Origin: Candidatus Kaistia colombiensis
GTDB taxonomy: Bacteria > Pseudomonadota > Alphaproteobacteria > Rhizobiales > Kaistiaceae
DNA length: 64,000 nucleotides
Assembly: GCA_029203105.1 (NCBI GenBank)
Contig: CP119318.1
Location: 449,001-513,000, forward strand
Reading direction: 5' to 3'
The translations under genes were made by a program, and so were the position numbers. This document shows positions 34,996 through 46,168 of this stretch, piece after piece. The first letter of the stretch is position 1. Every line of letters starts with the position of its first letter. The notes under the pieces are model-generated. The model ran no database searches, was not told the origin of the DNA, and saw only the letters and a program-made list of their open reading frames with translations.

Positions 34996-37529
34996 CGGCG
35001 TCGGACCTGCCGCTTCCCCTCCGTTTCGCGCTCCGCGAACTGCGCGGCGGCCTCGGCGGCTTCATCGTCTTCCTGGCCTGCATCGCGCTCGGCGTCGCGG
35101 CGATCGCCGCCGTCGGCTCGGTGTCGCGCGCCATGACCGACGGCCTCGCCCGGCAGGGCCAGGCGATCCTGGGCGGCGATGTCGCCTTCACGCTGGTGCA
35201 GCGCCAGGCGACGCCCGAGGAACGCCACTTCCTCGAAAAGCACGGTGCGGTCTCCGAGATCGCGACGCTGCGCGGCATGGCGCGGCTCACCGACGGCTCC
35301 GACCAGACCCTGGTCGAGATCAAGGCGGTCGACAGCGCCTATCCGCTCTACGGTGCGCTCAAGGCCGGCGAGGCGGTCGACGCGACCGCCGCCCTCAATG
35401 CCGGCAGCGCGCTGGCCGATCCCGAGCTCTTCACCCGCCTCGGCGTCAAGATCGGCGACACCGTGCAGGTCGGCGCGGCGAAGCTGACGCTGGCCGGCCA
35501 GATCGCCGACGAGCCCGACAAGCTCGCCACCGGCCTCGGCTTCGGGCCGCGGCTGCTGATCTCGAAGCCGACGCTCGACGCCACCGACCTCGTCCAGCCC
35601 GGCAGCCTGGTGCAATGGAGCTACCGGCTACGGCTGCCGCATGGCGCGCCCGACAGCGCCGTCGTCAGCCTCGTCGAGGCCGCCAACAAGGCGCTGCCGC
35701 AGGCCGGCTGGCAGGTTCGCAGCCGCGACGACGCCTCGCCCGGCCTCAAGCGCAACATCGGCCAGTTCGCGCAATATTTGACCCTGGTCGGCCTCGCCGC
35801 GCTGATAGTCGGCGGCGTCGGCGTCGCCAATGCGGTCGGCGCCTTCCTTGAGCTGAAGCGGCCGGTGATCGCCACCCTGCGCTCGCTCGGCGCGGCCGGC
35901 GGCCTGGTCACCCAGCTCTACCTGATCCAGATCCTGCTGATCGCGCTGCTCGGCGTCGTCGTCGGCCTCGCCATCGGCGCGCTGGTGCCGATCGTGGCGC
36001 TCCGATTCCTGGCCGACGTGCTGCCGGTCGGCGCCGAGACCGGCTTTTATCCGGGCGCGCTCGGCTATGCCGCGCTCTATGGCCTGCTGACGGCATTGAC
36101 CTTCGCGCTGGTGCCGCTCGGCCGCGCCAGCGACATCGCCCCGACGGCGCTGTTCCGCGACGCGAGCGCCTTCGGCAGGGCGCGGCCGCGCCTCGCCTTT
36201 CTCGCGGCGGCGATCGGCTCGGCCATCGTTCTCGCCGGACTGGCGATCCTGCTCGCCTATGACCGCCGGATCGCGCTCTATTTCGTCGTCGGCGTCGCCG
36301 CCGCCTTCCTGCTCCTGCGGCTCGTCGCCTGGGCGGTGACGGCGATCGCCCGCCGCGCGCCGCGCGCCAACTCGACGGAATGGCGGCTGGCCGTCGGCAA
36401 CATTCACCGCCCCGGCGCGCTGACCGGCTCGGTCGTGCTGTCGCTCGGCCTCGGCCTGACGGTGCTGGTGACGATCGCGCTGATCGATGGCAATCTGCAC
36501 CGTCAATTGACGCAATCATTGCCCGACCGGGCGCCGAGCTTCTTCTTCCTCGACGTGCAGAATGCCGAGGCGCCGGCCTTTGTCGATTTCCTCCAAGGGG
36601 AGGTCCCGGACGCGACGGTCGAGAGCGTGCCGATGCTGCGCGGCCGCATCATGGCCTTGAACGGGACGCCGGCCGAGCAGGCGACGCCGACGCCCGAGGT
36701 CGCCTGGGTGCTGAAGGGCGATCGCGGCGTCACCTTCTCGGCCACGATCCCGAGGAATTCCCGCCTGTCGGCTGGCGAGTGGTGGGCGGCCGACTATGCC
36801 GGCCCGCCGCTCGTCTCGCTCGAGGCGGGGGTGGCGCGCGGGCTCGGCCTGAAGACCGGCGACACGCTGACCGTCAACGTGCTCGGCCGCGAGATCACGG
36901 CGACGATCGCCAATCTGCGCGAGGTCGAATGGGAGAGCCTGGCGATCAACTTCGTCATGGTCTTCTCGCCGTCCGCGTTCGCCGGCGCGCCCTATTCCGT
37001 CCTCGCCACGCTCGCCCATCCCGGCCCCGCCGATCCGGTGGCCGAGGCAAAGCTGATGCGCGACGCCGGCACCCAATTTCCCTCGGTGACAGCGATCCGC
37101 GTCCGCGAGGCGCTCGACCGCATCTCGTCGATCCTCGACCAGCTGATGCTGGCGATCCGGGTCGCCTCGTCGATCGCGCTCGCCGCCTCTGTGCTGGTGC
37201 TCGCCGGGGCGCTCGCCGCCGGCCACCGGCAGCGGCTCTACGACGCGGTGATCCTGAAGACGCTCGGCGCGACGCGCGGCCAGCTGCTGAAGGCATTCGG
37301 GCTGGAATACGGCCTGCTCGGCCTGGCGACGGCGTTCTTCGCCATCCTCGCCGGCTCGCTCGCGGCTTGGGGCGTCGTCGCCGGCGTGATGGGCCAGCCC
37401 TTCGCCGTCTTCCCCGTCACCGCTCTGGCGGCGGCCCTGATCGCCGTCACGCTCACCATCGGCCTCGGGCTCGCCGGAACGTGGCGATTGCTCGGCCAGA
37501 AGGCAGCCCCGGTCTTGAGAAACCTGTAG
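34992..37529 (+). CDS. ABC transporter permease, YbbP/FtsX-like
   Basis: A large MacB/FtsX-fold permease of 845 residues with two copies of the FtsX core. Hydrophobic segments: one near residues 20-45, three between about 255 and 375, two around 400-450, one near 475-500, and three in the last 130 residues; large periplasmic domains lie between them (e.g. LVEIKAVDSAYPLYGALKAG). The cytoplasmic coupling motif LKTLGATRGQLLKAFGLEY is near residue 755. YbbP-type systems are thought to move or release envelope lipids or peptides, and the adjacent TesA-like esterase points to lipid processing. The substrate is unknown. Confidence 0.9.
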   Translation: MTASDLPLPLRFALRELRGGLGGFIVFLACIALGVAAIAAVGSVSRAMTDGLARQGQAILGGDVAFTLVQRQATPEERHFLEKHGAVSEIATLRGMARLTDGSDQTLVEIKAVDSAYPLYGALKAGEAVDATAALNAGSALADPELFTRLGVKIGDTVQVGAAKLTLAGQIADEPDKLATGLGFGPRLLISKPTLDATDLVQPGSLVQWSYRLRLPHGAPDSAVVSLVEAANKALPQAGWQVRSRDDASPGLKRNIGQFAQYLTLVGLAALIVGGVGVANAVGAFLELKRPVIATLRSLGAAGGLVTQLYLIQILLIALLGVVVGLAIGALVPIVALRFLADVLPVGAETGFYPGALGYAALYGLLTALTFALVPLGRASDIAPTALFRDASAFGRARPRLAFLAAAIGSAIVLAGLAILLAYDRRIALYFVVGVAAAFLLLRLVAWAVTAIARRAPRANSTEWRLAVGNIHRPGALTGSVVLSLGLGLTVLVTIALIDGNLHRQLTQSLPDRAPSFFFLDVQNAEAPAFVDFLQGEVPDATVESVPMLRGRIMALNGTPAEQATPTPEVAWVLKGDRGVTFSATIPRNSRLSAGEWWAADYAGPPLVSLEAGVARGLGLKTGDTLTVNVLGREITATIANLREVEWESLAINFVMVFSPSAFAGAPYSVLATLAHPGPADPVAEAKLMRDAGTQFPSVTAIRVREALDRISSILDQLMLAIRVASSIALAASVLVLAGALAAGHRQRLYDAVILKTLGATRGQLLKAFGLEYGLLGLATAFFAILAGSLAAWGVVAGVMGQPFAVFPVTALAAALIAVTLTIGLGLAGTWRLLGQKAAPVLRNL

Positions 37530-37728
37530 TCGCATCCACCGGCATCGCGTACGATTGCCGCAATTGGATCGTGCCGGATATCTTGCACCGATCGATCGGG
37601 ATGCCCATATCGCTTGGACACCCCGAGGGCTTGTCACTTGGCGGATCCGAAAGGGTTGCGACGCCGGATGGCGGAAACGGGGGTTTCGCGGCGAACTGAC
37701 CGCGGATTTTTATTCGGAGAGGACTTCG

Positions 37729-38505
37729 ATGGCAGATTTCGACAATCGCGTCTCACCGTTTGGCGCAGCGCGTGCCGAAACCGGTGTTATCGATCAGGGC
37801 CTGCGCACGCATATGCTGCAGGTCTATAATTACATGGCAATCGGCCTGATGATCACGGGCGCAGCCGCGCTCGGCATCTTCAAGCTGGCCGTGACGAACG
37901 ACCCGTCGCAGGCAGTCGGTCAGATGGCAAACGGCCTGATGCTGACCAGCCTCGGCAAGACGATCTACACCGGACCTCTGATGTGGATCCTGATGCTGGC
38001 ACCGGTCGGTCTCGTATTTTGGCTTTCTTTCGGCATCCAGAAGATGTCGACGGCGAAAGCACAGGCCGTCTTCTGGGGCTACGCAGCCCTGATGGGCGTC
38101 TCGCTGTCGTCAATCTTCGCCGTCTACACGGCGCAGTCGATCACGCAAGTGTTCTTCATCACCGCCGCCACCTTCGGCGCGATGAGCCTCTACGGCTACA
38201 CGACGAAGCGCGATCTGACCGGAATGGGCTCGTTCCTGTTCATGGGCCTGATCGGCATCATCATTGCCTCGATCGTCAACATCTTCATCGGATCGTCGGC
38301 ACTCGGCTTCGCGATCTCGATCCTCGGCGTGCTGATCTTCGTGGGCCTCACCGCCTATGACACGCAGAAGATCAAGGAAATGTACTATGTCGGCGACGAC
38401 GGCACGGTTGCCGGTCGCAAGGCGATCATGGGCGCGCTGACGCTCTATCTCGACTTCATCAACCTGTTCCTGATGCTGCTTCGCCTGTTCGGCGACCGCC
38501 GCTAA
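37729..38505 (+). CDS. Bax inhibitor-1 / YccA family membrane protein
   Basis: An inner-membrane protein of 258 residues with seven hydrophobic segments and a UPF0005 fold. The start at 37729 (MADFDNRVSPFG) follows GGAGAGG; the frame is open upstream without family similarity. The family features LRTHMLQVYNYMAIGLMITG, SLSSIFAVYTAQSITQVFFI and the last helices with LTAYDTQKIKEMYY and LTLYLDFINLFLMLLRLFG are present. The paired Asp residues in these helices are the pH sensor of bacterial BsYetJ, a calcium leak channel. Function here is inferred as ion homeostasis or stress response. Confidence 0.92.
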   Translation: MADFDNRVSPFGAARAETGVIDQGLRTHMLQVYNYMAIGLMITGAAALGIFKLAVTNDPSQAVGQMANGLMLTSLGKTIYTGPLMWILMLAPVGLVFWLSFGIQKMSTAKAQAVFWGYAALMGVSLSSIFAVYTAQSITQVFFITAATFGAMSLYGYTTKRDLTGMGSFLFMGLIGIIIASIVNIFIGSSALGFAISILGVLIFVGLTAYDTQKIKEMYYVGDDGTVAGRKAIMGALTLYLDFINLFLMLLRLFGDRR

Positions 38506-38528
38506 GGCCGGTATCGGAACGACATCAA

Positions 38529-38555
38529 GGGCGCGGCCAAGGCCGCGCCCTTTTT
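38529..38555 (+). terminator. Intrinsic terminator after the BI-1 gene
   Basis: A GC-rich stem GGGCGCGG / CCGCGCCC closed by CCAAGG and followed by TTTTT. It begins about 24 bases after the stop codon at 38505. Confidence 0.88.
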
Positions 38556-38633
38556 CGTTGGCAGGCCCAGACGAACTCCCTGCCCGCTTGCCATGGCCTC
38601 TAAGGTCGCGCTCTCCAGCGAAGAGACAGTGCC

Positions 38634-39176
38634 ATGCAGACCGCGCCAGACGAAATCCGGATCCGCCCCGTCACGATCAAAGACATCGCCGCGATCACGG
38701 CGATCTATGCGCATTCGGTCATACATGGCACCGCCAGCTTCGAACTGGAGCCCCCGGGCGTCGACGAGATGCGCCGCCGTCACGACGCGATCCTGGCGGG
38801 CGGCCATCCCTATCTGGTCGCGGAGAGCCGCGACGAAATTCTCGGCTATGCCTATGCCGGCGCATACCGACCGCGACCGGCCTACCGAGCCACCGTCGAG
38901 GACTCGATCTATCTCAGCCCCGCCGCACAAGGGCGCGGTATCGGCCGGCGCCTGCTGGCACAGCTGATCGAGGCGGCAACCGAGGCCGGCTTCCGGCAAA
39001 TGGTTGGCGTCATTGGCGATTCCGGCCACCAAGCCTCGATCCGCCTGCATGCGGCGCTCGGCTTTCGTGTCGTCGGCGTCTTCGAGAATGTTGGCTGGAA
39101 ACATGGCCGCTGGCTGGACAGCGTGCTGATGCAACGCGCCCTCGGCGCCGGCGGCGGCGCGCCGCCAAGCCTTTGA
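38634..39176 (+). CDS. GNAT N-acetyltransferase, phosphinothricin-acetyltransferase type
   Basis: An acetyl-CoA-dependent N-acetyltransferase of 180 residues. IRIRPVTIKDIAAITAIYAH at the N-terminus, TASFELEPPGVDEMRRR, the acetyl-CoA loop SPAAQGRGIGRRLLAQLIEA (Q-x-x-G-x-G/A) near 100-119, and GFRVVGVFENVGWKHGRWLD place it with Pat/YwnH/MddA proteins. These acetylate phosphinothricin, methionine sulfoximine or related compounds. It is single-gene, with the terminator of the BI-1 gene just upstream, and ends 27 bases from the convergent DUF2794 gene. Confidence 0.87.
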   Translation: MQTAPDEIRIRPVTIKDIAAITAIYAHSVIHGTASFELEPPGVDEMRRRHDAILAGGHPYLVAESRDEILGYAYAGAYRPRPAYRATVEDSIYLSPAAQGRGIGRRLLAQLIEAATEAGFRQMVGVIGDSGHQASIRLHAALGFRVVGVFENVGWKHGRWLDSVLMQRALGAGGGAPPSL

Positions 39177-39203
39177 GCCCGGCCGTTCGAGCCCGGTCGC
39201 GCC

Positions 39204-39587
39204 TCAGCCCTGGACGAGCTTCAGCTTGCCGTCCAGCACCGTCAGGACCTGTCGGAGGTCATGGCCACGCTTCATGATGTAGCCGCCGGCCGCGATCACC
39301 GCATAGGCGCCTTGACGATTCCGAAGCTCGGGATCCTTCACCACCTTGTAAAGCGGCATCTCGGACGAGCGACGGAAGATCGAGAAGACGGCCTTGTCGC
39401 GCAGATGATCGATGGCATAGTCGCGCCACTCGCCGGCCGCGACCATACGGCCGTAGACGCGCAGGATCTCGTTCAGCTCCAGTCGATTGAAGGCGATCAG
39501 GGGGGCGGCCTTGGCCGGTTCCGGCGGTTTCAGCGATACGAGCGTCGCGCTGCCGCCGGACGACGCCTTCTCGTCAACTTCGCTCAA
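39204..39587 (-). CDS. DUF2794-family protein
   Basis: A protein of 127 residues. After a variable N-terminus (about 1-30) comes the conserved domain: FNRLELNEILRVYGRMVAAG, EWRDYAIDHLRDKAVFSIFR, SSEMPLYKVVKDPELRNRQG, AYAVIAAGGYIMKRGHDLRQ. This is the DUF2794 family, restricted largely to alphaproteobacteria; its function is unknown. It is soluble and basic and stands alone on the minus strand, with an intergenic region of 544 bases before htpG on the other side. Confidence 0.85.
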   Translation of the reverse strand: MSEVDEKASSGGSATLVSLKPPEPAKAAPLIAFNRLELNEILRVYGRMVAAGEWRDYAIDHLRDKAVFSIFRRSSEMPLYKVVKDPELRNRQGAYAVIAAGGYIMKRGHDLRQVLTVLDGKLKLVQG

Positions 39588-39740
39588 TGGCGCCTCCTAT
39601 TGCGAGCCGCACCGTCATCGAAGCGTCATGATCGCTCCGATCGACACGACTGGCAAGGCTCGCGGGCCATTCGCGTCGCCCGGGACGCCACTGCGTGCCC
39701 GACGCGCCGGACTCGTTTTGGCCGCATTCATCGCGCGCGT

Positions 39741-39769
39741 TTGAAGGTAGGGGTTAAAATTCCTTTATT
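39741..39769 (+). promoter_or_regulatory. Promoter of the candidate ncRNA
   Basis: TTGAAG (39741-39746), 17 bases, TTTATT (39764-39769), each four of six to the vegetative consensus, in the only AT-rich stretch of the DUF2794-htpG gap. The predicted start is near 39776, and no ribosome site or coding frame follows. Confidence 0.4.
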
Positions 39770-39775
39770 CCGCCC

Positions 39776-39978
39776 TCTTTCGGCCCGGCACCGGCCGCAT
39801 TGGCTCGGCAATATCGCATCATCGCTTCGAACGGTCCGGCTTGGCCAAGGCTTCGGAATTTCTCAGCCCCCCAGCCCCCCGGGGTCCTCAGCCGAGCCGG
39901 ACCACCTTCGAAGTCAGACATCGAACTGCATTCCCCTCCCAAGAAGTCCCTGAGGTCGGCTCCGCCGGCCTTTTTCTT
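39776..39978 (+). ncRNA. Candidate structured small RNA upstream of htpG
   Basis: About 200 nt between a sigma70-like promoter and an intrinsic terminator, with no credible ORF. A long hairpin is closed by CTTCGAA (39825-39831) / TTCGAAG (39907-39913) and GGTCCGGCT (39833-39841) / AGCCGGACC (39895-39903), 16 pairs with a small internal loop. The apical region is C-rich (AGCCCCCCAGCCCCCC). Between hairpin and terminator is a single-stranded CCCCTCCC that could pair with ribosome sites, as in alphaproteobacterial trans-acting sRNAs. I do not recognise it as 6S, SRP, tmRNA or RNase P RNA. Structure is seen; expression is inference. Confidence 0.5.
39954..39978 (+). terminator. Intrinsic terminator ending the candidate ncRNA
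   Basis: GGTCGGC / GCCGGCC stem (one G-T pair) with loop TCC, followed by TTTTTCTT. It points along the plus strand although no plus-strand protein gene lies upstream in this gap, which is the main reason to suspect an RNA gene here. Confidence 0.7.
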
Positions 39979-40007
39979 TGCCTATCCGGCAGGCGAAGCC
40001 AAGCGGC

Positions 40008-40038
40008 CTTGAAACTCCGGTGCCGACCGGCGATATCA
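40008..40038 (+). promoter_or_regulatory. Probable RpoH (sigma-32) promoter of htpG
   Basis: CTTGAA at 40008-40013 and CGATATC beginning at 40031, 17 bases later. CTTGAA is the heat-shock -35 consensus, and the -10 resembles alphaproteobacterial RpoH sites. It gives an 85-90 nt leader before the htpG GTG, which fits a heat-shock chaperone gene. Confidence 0.5.
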
Positions 40039-40131
40039 GCGCCGCCTCGCCCGTGCGAGGGCCTGTCGCCCGATCGCGTTCCCGCCTTGCCCATCTCGTC
40101 GCGGGACGCCGAAAAATCCGGAGAGAAAAGC

Positions 40132-42036
40132 GTGTCTGATCCGAAGCCCGCCGCCGAGACCCGCACATTCGAAGCCGAAGTCTCGCGCCTGCTGCACATG
40201 ATGGTGCATTCGGTCTATTCGAATCGCGACGTCTTCCTGCGCGAACTGATCTCCAACGCCGCCGACGCCTGCGAGAAGCTGCGCACGCTCTCCCTGTCCG
40301 ATCCGGCGCTGGCCGAAGGCGGCGACGCCTTCCAGATCGTCATCGAAGCCGACAAGGAAGCGCCGAGCCTCGTCATCGCCGACAACGGCATCGGCATGGA
40401 CCGGCAGGAGTTGATCGACAATCTCGGCACCATCGCCCAATCCGGCACCCGCGCCTTCCTGGAGAAGGCCGGCGACGGCGCCAAGGGCTCGGCGCTGATC
40501 GGCCAGTTCGGCGTCGGCTTCTATTCCGCCTTCATGGTTGCCGACCAGGTTTCCGTCATCTCGCGCAAGGCCGGCTCGGACGAGGCCTGGCGCTGGCACT
40601 CCGACGGCAAGGGTGCCTACGAGATCGAACCGGCGGATCTCGCCGATGCACCGGCGCGCGGCACCCGGATCGTGCTACATCTGAACCCCGACAATGCCAG
40701 CTATGCCGAGACCGAGACGATCGAGCGCATCGTCACCGCCTATTCCGCCCATGTGCCGGTTCCGATCGTCCTCAAGCTTGCCGATGGCACCGAGGAATCG
40801 CTCGCCGATGGCAGTGCGCTGTGGCGCAAGCCGAAGTCGGCCGTGACGGAAGAGGAATACAAGGAGTTCTACGGTCATGTCGGCGGCCGCTTCGACGAGC
40901 CGGCCGTCACCATCCATTATCGCGCTGAGGGCCGGACGGAATACTCCGTGCTGCTGTTCGTGCCGTCGTCGCGACCGTTCGACCTGTTCGAGCCGGAGCG
41001 GCACGGGCGGGTGAAGCTCTATGTCCGCCGCGTCTTCATCTCCGACGAGGCCGAGATCCTGCCGCCCTGGCTGCGCTTCGTGCGCGGCGTCATCGATTCG
41101 GAAGACCTGCCGCTCAACCTGTCGCGCGAGATGCTGCAGAAGAACCCGGTGATCGAGGCGATCGGCAAGGGCGTCACCAACCGCATCCTCGGCGATCTCG
41201 ACAAGCTCGCGACCGACGATCCCCAGCGCTTCGCCAAGGTCTGGGAGGCCTTCGGCGCCGTGTTGAAGGAGGGTCTCTACGAGGCGCCCGACCGCCGCGA
41301 CGGCCTGTTCAAGCTGGCGCGCTTCAAGACGACGACCGGCGGCGACGCCTGGCGCAGCCTTGCCGACGTGGTCGCCGGCTTCCGTCCCAACCAGACGGCG
41401 ATCTACTATGCGCTCGGCGACGACGCGGCGACGATCGCCGCCAGCCCGCATCTCGAGGGCTATGCGAAGCGCGGCGTCGAAGTGCTGATCCTAGCCGACG
41501 CGGTCGATGCCTTCTGGGTGCGCACGGCGCTGGGCTTCGACGGCAAGCCGTTCCAGTCGGTGACACAGGGCGCCGCCACGCTCGACCAGATCCCGGTTCT
41601 GGAGGCCGAGGCGGCCAAGGACGCCGCCAGCGACGACAAGCCGGCCACCGAGGCGGCGCTCGCCGCGCTGACGCTCCGCCTCAAGCAGGCGCTGGGCGAC
41701 AAGGTGGCCGAGGTGCGCGGCTCGAGCCGGCTTGCGTCCAGCCCGGCCTGTCTGGTGTCGCCGGAATTCGGCCCCGACCGGCAGCTGGAGAAGATCCTGG
41801 CGAGCCGCGACGGCGCCGGCGGACGGGCCGCCCAGATCCTCGAGCTCAATCCCGGCCATCCGCTGGTGGCCGGGCTCGCCGCCCAGGCGGCAGCCGGCGG
41901 CGCAGCCGCCGAGCGGGTTGATGCCGCCGCGCCGCTGATCTTCGGCCTGGCGCGGATCTTGGACGGCGAAGCGCCGGACGAGCCAGCCGTCTTCGCCAAG
42001 GCGCTGGCGGCGCTGATGGAAAAGACCGTCGGCTGA
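40132..42036 (+). CDS. htpG: Chaperone HtpG (bacterial Hsp90)
   Basis: Dimeric ATP-dependent chaperone, 634 residues from the GTG at 40132, which has GGAG eight bases before it. The GHKL ATPase domain shows ELISNAADACEKL (catalytic Glu and Asn), VIADNGIGMDRQELIDNLGT and GQFGVGFYSAFMVAD; the middle domain shows GRVKLYVRRVFISDE, the Arg of the ATPase site in DLPLNLSREMLQKNP; the C-terminal dimerisation domain shows SRLASSPACLVSPEFG and ILELNPGHPLVAGL. The open frame extends upstream to 39841 across the ncRNA terminator and is not coding. A sigma-32-type promoter precedes it. Confidence 0.95.
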   Translation: MSDPKPAAETRTFEAEVSRLLHMMVHSVYSNRDVFLRELISNAADACEKLRTLSLSDPALAEGGDAFQIVIEADKEAPSLVIADNGIGMDRQELIDNLGTIAQSGTRAFLEKAGDGAKGSALIGQFGVGFYSAFMVADQVSVISRKAGSDEAWRWHSDGKGAYEIEPADLADAPARGTRIVLHLNPDNASYAETETIERIVTAYSAHVPVPIVLKLADGTEESLADGSALWRKPKSAVTEEEYKEFYGHVGGRFDEPAVTIHYRAEGRTEYSVLLFVPSSRPFDLFEPERHGRVKLYVRRVFISDEAEILPPWLRFVRGVIDSEDLPLNLSREMLQKNPVIEAIGKGVTNRILGDLDKLATDDPQRFAKVWEAFGAVLKEGLYEAPDRRDGLFKLARFKTTTGGDAWRSLADVVAGFRPNQTAIYYALGDDAATIAASPHLEGYAKRGVEVLILADAVDAFWVRTALGFDGKPFQSVTQGAATLDQIPVLEAEAAKDAASDDKPATEAALAALTLRLKQALGDKVAEVRGSSRLASSPACLVSPEFGPDRQLEKILASRDGAGGRAAQILELNPGHPLVAGLAAQAAAGGAAAERVDAAAPLIFGLARILDGEAPDEPAVFAKALAALMEKTVG

Positions 42037-42047
42037 CGGGACTGCCC

Positions 42048-42099
42048 AAAAAGGATGGCCCGGCCCTTCGCGTCTCGATGGAGCGAAGAAGGCCGGGCC
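42048..42099 (-). terminator. Long-stem terminator between htpG and DUF1223
   Basis: Stem GGCCCGGCC / GGCCGGGCC extended by CTTCGC / GCGAAG. Read on the minus strand it is followed by TTTTT (A5 at 42048-42052), so it terminates the DUF1223 transcript; it may also slow polymerases leaving htpG. The rest of the 140-base gap is featureless. Confidence 0.75.
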
Positions 42100-42176
42100 G
42101 CGATACCTAGCAATTCTGGCGTAACGGACCGCGCCGGTCGCGCGCGGGGGCCGGCGGCCGCCTCGCCTGAGGCGCC

Positions 42177-42962
42177 CTACCAGTCCGCACCCTTCTCCGA
42201 AAAGGCGGCACCGAGGATCTGGCCCGGTTCGCCGTGCTCGTTTTCGGCCTGCAGCAGGATGGCGCAGCCATCCGCGTTTGCCCGGTGGTATTCGCTCATC
42301 GGCAGGTCGACATCGACCGGACCGCCGCGCCACATCGCGATCGGGCGCAGCTTGGTCACGACATTGTAATAGGCGAGCGTGCGATCCTGATTCTCGCCGG
42401 TCCCGATCGGCACGTCGACATGGCGCTTGTAGAGCGCCAGCCAGATCGTCGCCTTGCGGACCCTGGGAATGGCACGGTCACCGGCCTCCCCGATCTTCAC
42501 GTGGATCGCATCGCCGACCATGTTCAGGCTGACGGGGACCGGGAGCGGCGGCTCCGCTTTGAGCACGGCCTCGATCGCAGCCCTGTCGCTGCCGACGACA
42601 TGCTTGGTGCCGTTGACGATCATCTGCGGCGTGTAGATCTGCCGATCGCCGCGGGCATTGGCATAGGATTTCTGCCGGGCGGTGAATTCGTGGCTGGCGA
42701 GCGTGTCCTTCCAGCCGAGATAGTCCCAATAGTCGACGGGAAGCGACAGAGCGACGATGTCGTCGCGCTTGGCGAAGCCCTCGAGGACCTCGTCCGCCGG
42801 AGGACAGGACGCGCAACCCTGGCTGGTGAACAGCTCGAGCACCGCCGCGATCCTGGGCTCGGTCTTGGGCTCGCTCTTGGACTCATTGGCCCAAGCCGAG
42901 ATGGCCGGAAACATGCCCAGGCCGATGACCAGGACAATCCAACTAGATTTCGGAACGAACAT
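42177..42962 (-). CDS. DUF1223 thioredoxin-like secreted protein
   Basis: A protein of 261 residues with an N-terminal signal sequence (VLVIGLGMFPAISAWA, cleavage near residue 25). The mature part begins with a thioredoxin-like stretch AAVLELFTSQGCASCPPADE containing CASC, followed by VALSLPVDYWDYLGWKDTLA, RQIYTPQMIVNGTKHVVGSD and a C-terminal beta-rich half. This is DUF1223, common in alphaproteobacteria and often next to acnA and ccm genes, so a periplasmic redox role linked to cytochrome c maturation is possible but untested. A terminator follows at 42048. Confidence 0.87.
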   Translation of the reverse strand: MFVPKSSWIVLVIGLGMFPAISAWANESKSEPKTEPRIAAVLELFTSQGCASCPPADEVLEGFAKRDDIVALSLPVDYWDYLGWKDTLASHEFTARQKSYANARGDRQIYTPQMIVNGTKHVVGSDRAAIEAVLKAEPPLPVPVSLNMVGDAIHVKIGEAGDRAIPRVRKATIWLALYKRHVDVPIGTGENQDRTLAYYNVVTKLRPIAMWRGGPVDVDLPMSEYHRANADGCAILLQAENEHGEPGQILGAAFSEKGADW

Positions 42963-43106
42963 GCCCGCAATTTATCCTGATCGCCGAGACAGCGCACGCC
43001 ACGCGTGCCGGCAGAAACTAGATCCGGGATGGATTGCAAGCCATTCAATTAAGGGTGACCGCCCGTGAACGCGAGGCAATCGGTCGTACTCTGGTCCAGA
43101 GTTAAC

Positions 43107-43139
43107 CCCGCATGGCAGTTCAGAAAACCGCCATGCGGG
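43107..43139 (-). terminator. Hairpin after acnA
   Basis: Ten-base-pair stem CCCGCATGGC / GCCATGCGGG with a 13-base loop, 40 bases after the acnA stop codon on the minus strand. The T-tract is weak (GGTTAACT), so it may be an inefficient terminator or a 3'-stabilising stem. Confidence 0.5.
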
Positions 43140-43178
43140 AGAATCACGAAATCACTTGTGACGCGATACTAACGGGGC

Positions 43179-45875
<2,697 letters not shown>

Positions 45876-46168
45876 GGTACGGTTCGTCCTCGTTTCAGTC
45901 GCGGAAACGCATGGCCGAAGTCGATGCACGAAGCGTGCCCGACCCGGTCAGGCGCACCCAGGGTGGCGGCGGAGTTTGCCTCGGCACGCGGTCCATCCTG
46001 GGGTGGTGACGCAGGTCCTGACCGCGGCGCGACCGGCGCGCCGGGTTGCAGGCCTTATAATGAATTTCGTAAGGAGAAGCCAGATCAACGAAAGTCGCCG
46101 CGCTTGGAATCTTTCAAAGCTGCTCAACTGCAACCCAACGCGGCGTCACCCGGCGGCGGGAGCCGCGC

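Noticed and set aside
39841..40131. N-terminal extension of HtpG from 39841
   Set aside because: It would run through the ncRNA hairpin, a terminator and the heat-shock promoter; Hsp90 proteins start close to the GTG at 40132.
46056..46061. TATAAT as a ccmA promoter -10
   Set aside because: No acceptable -35 lies 16-18 bases upstream in the GC-rich CCGGCGCG stretch; a minus-strand TATAAG for acnA also lacks a convincing -35, so no promoter is called.
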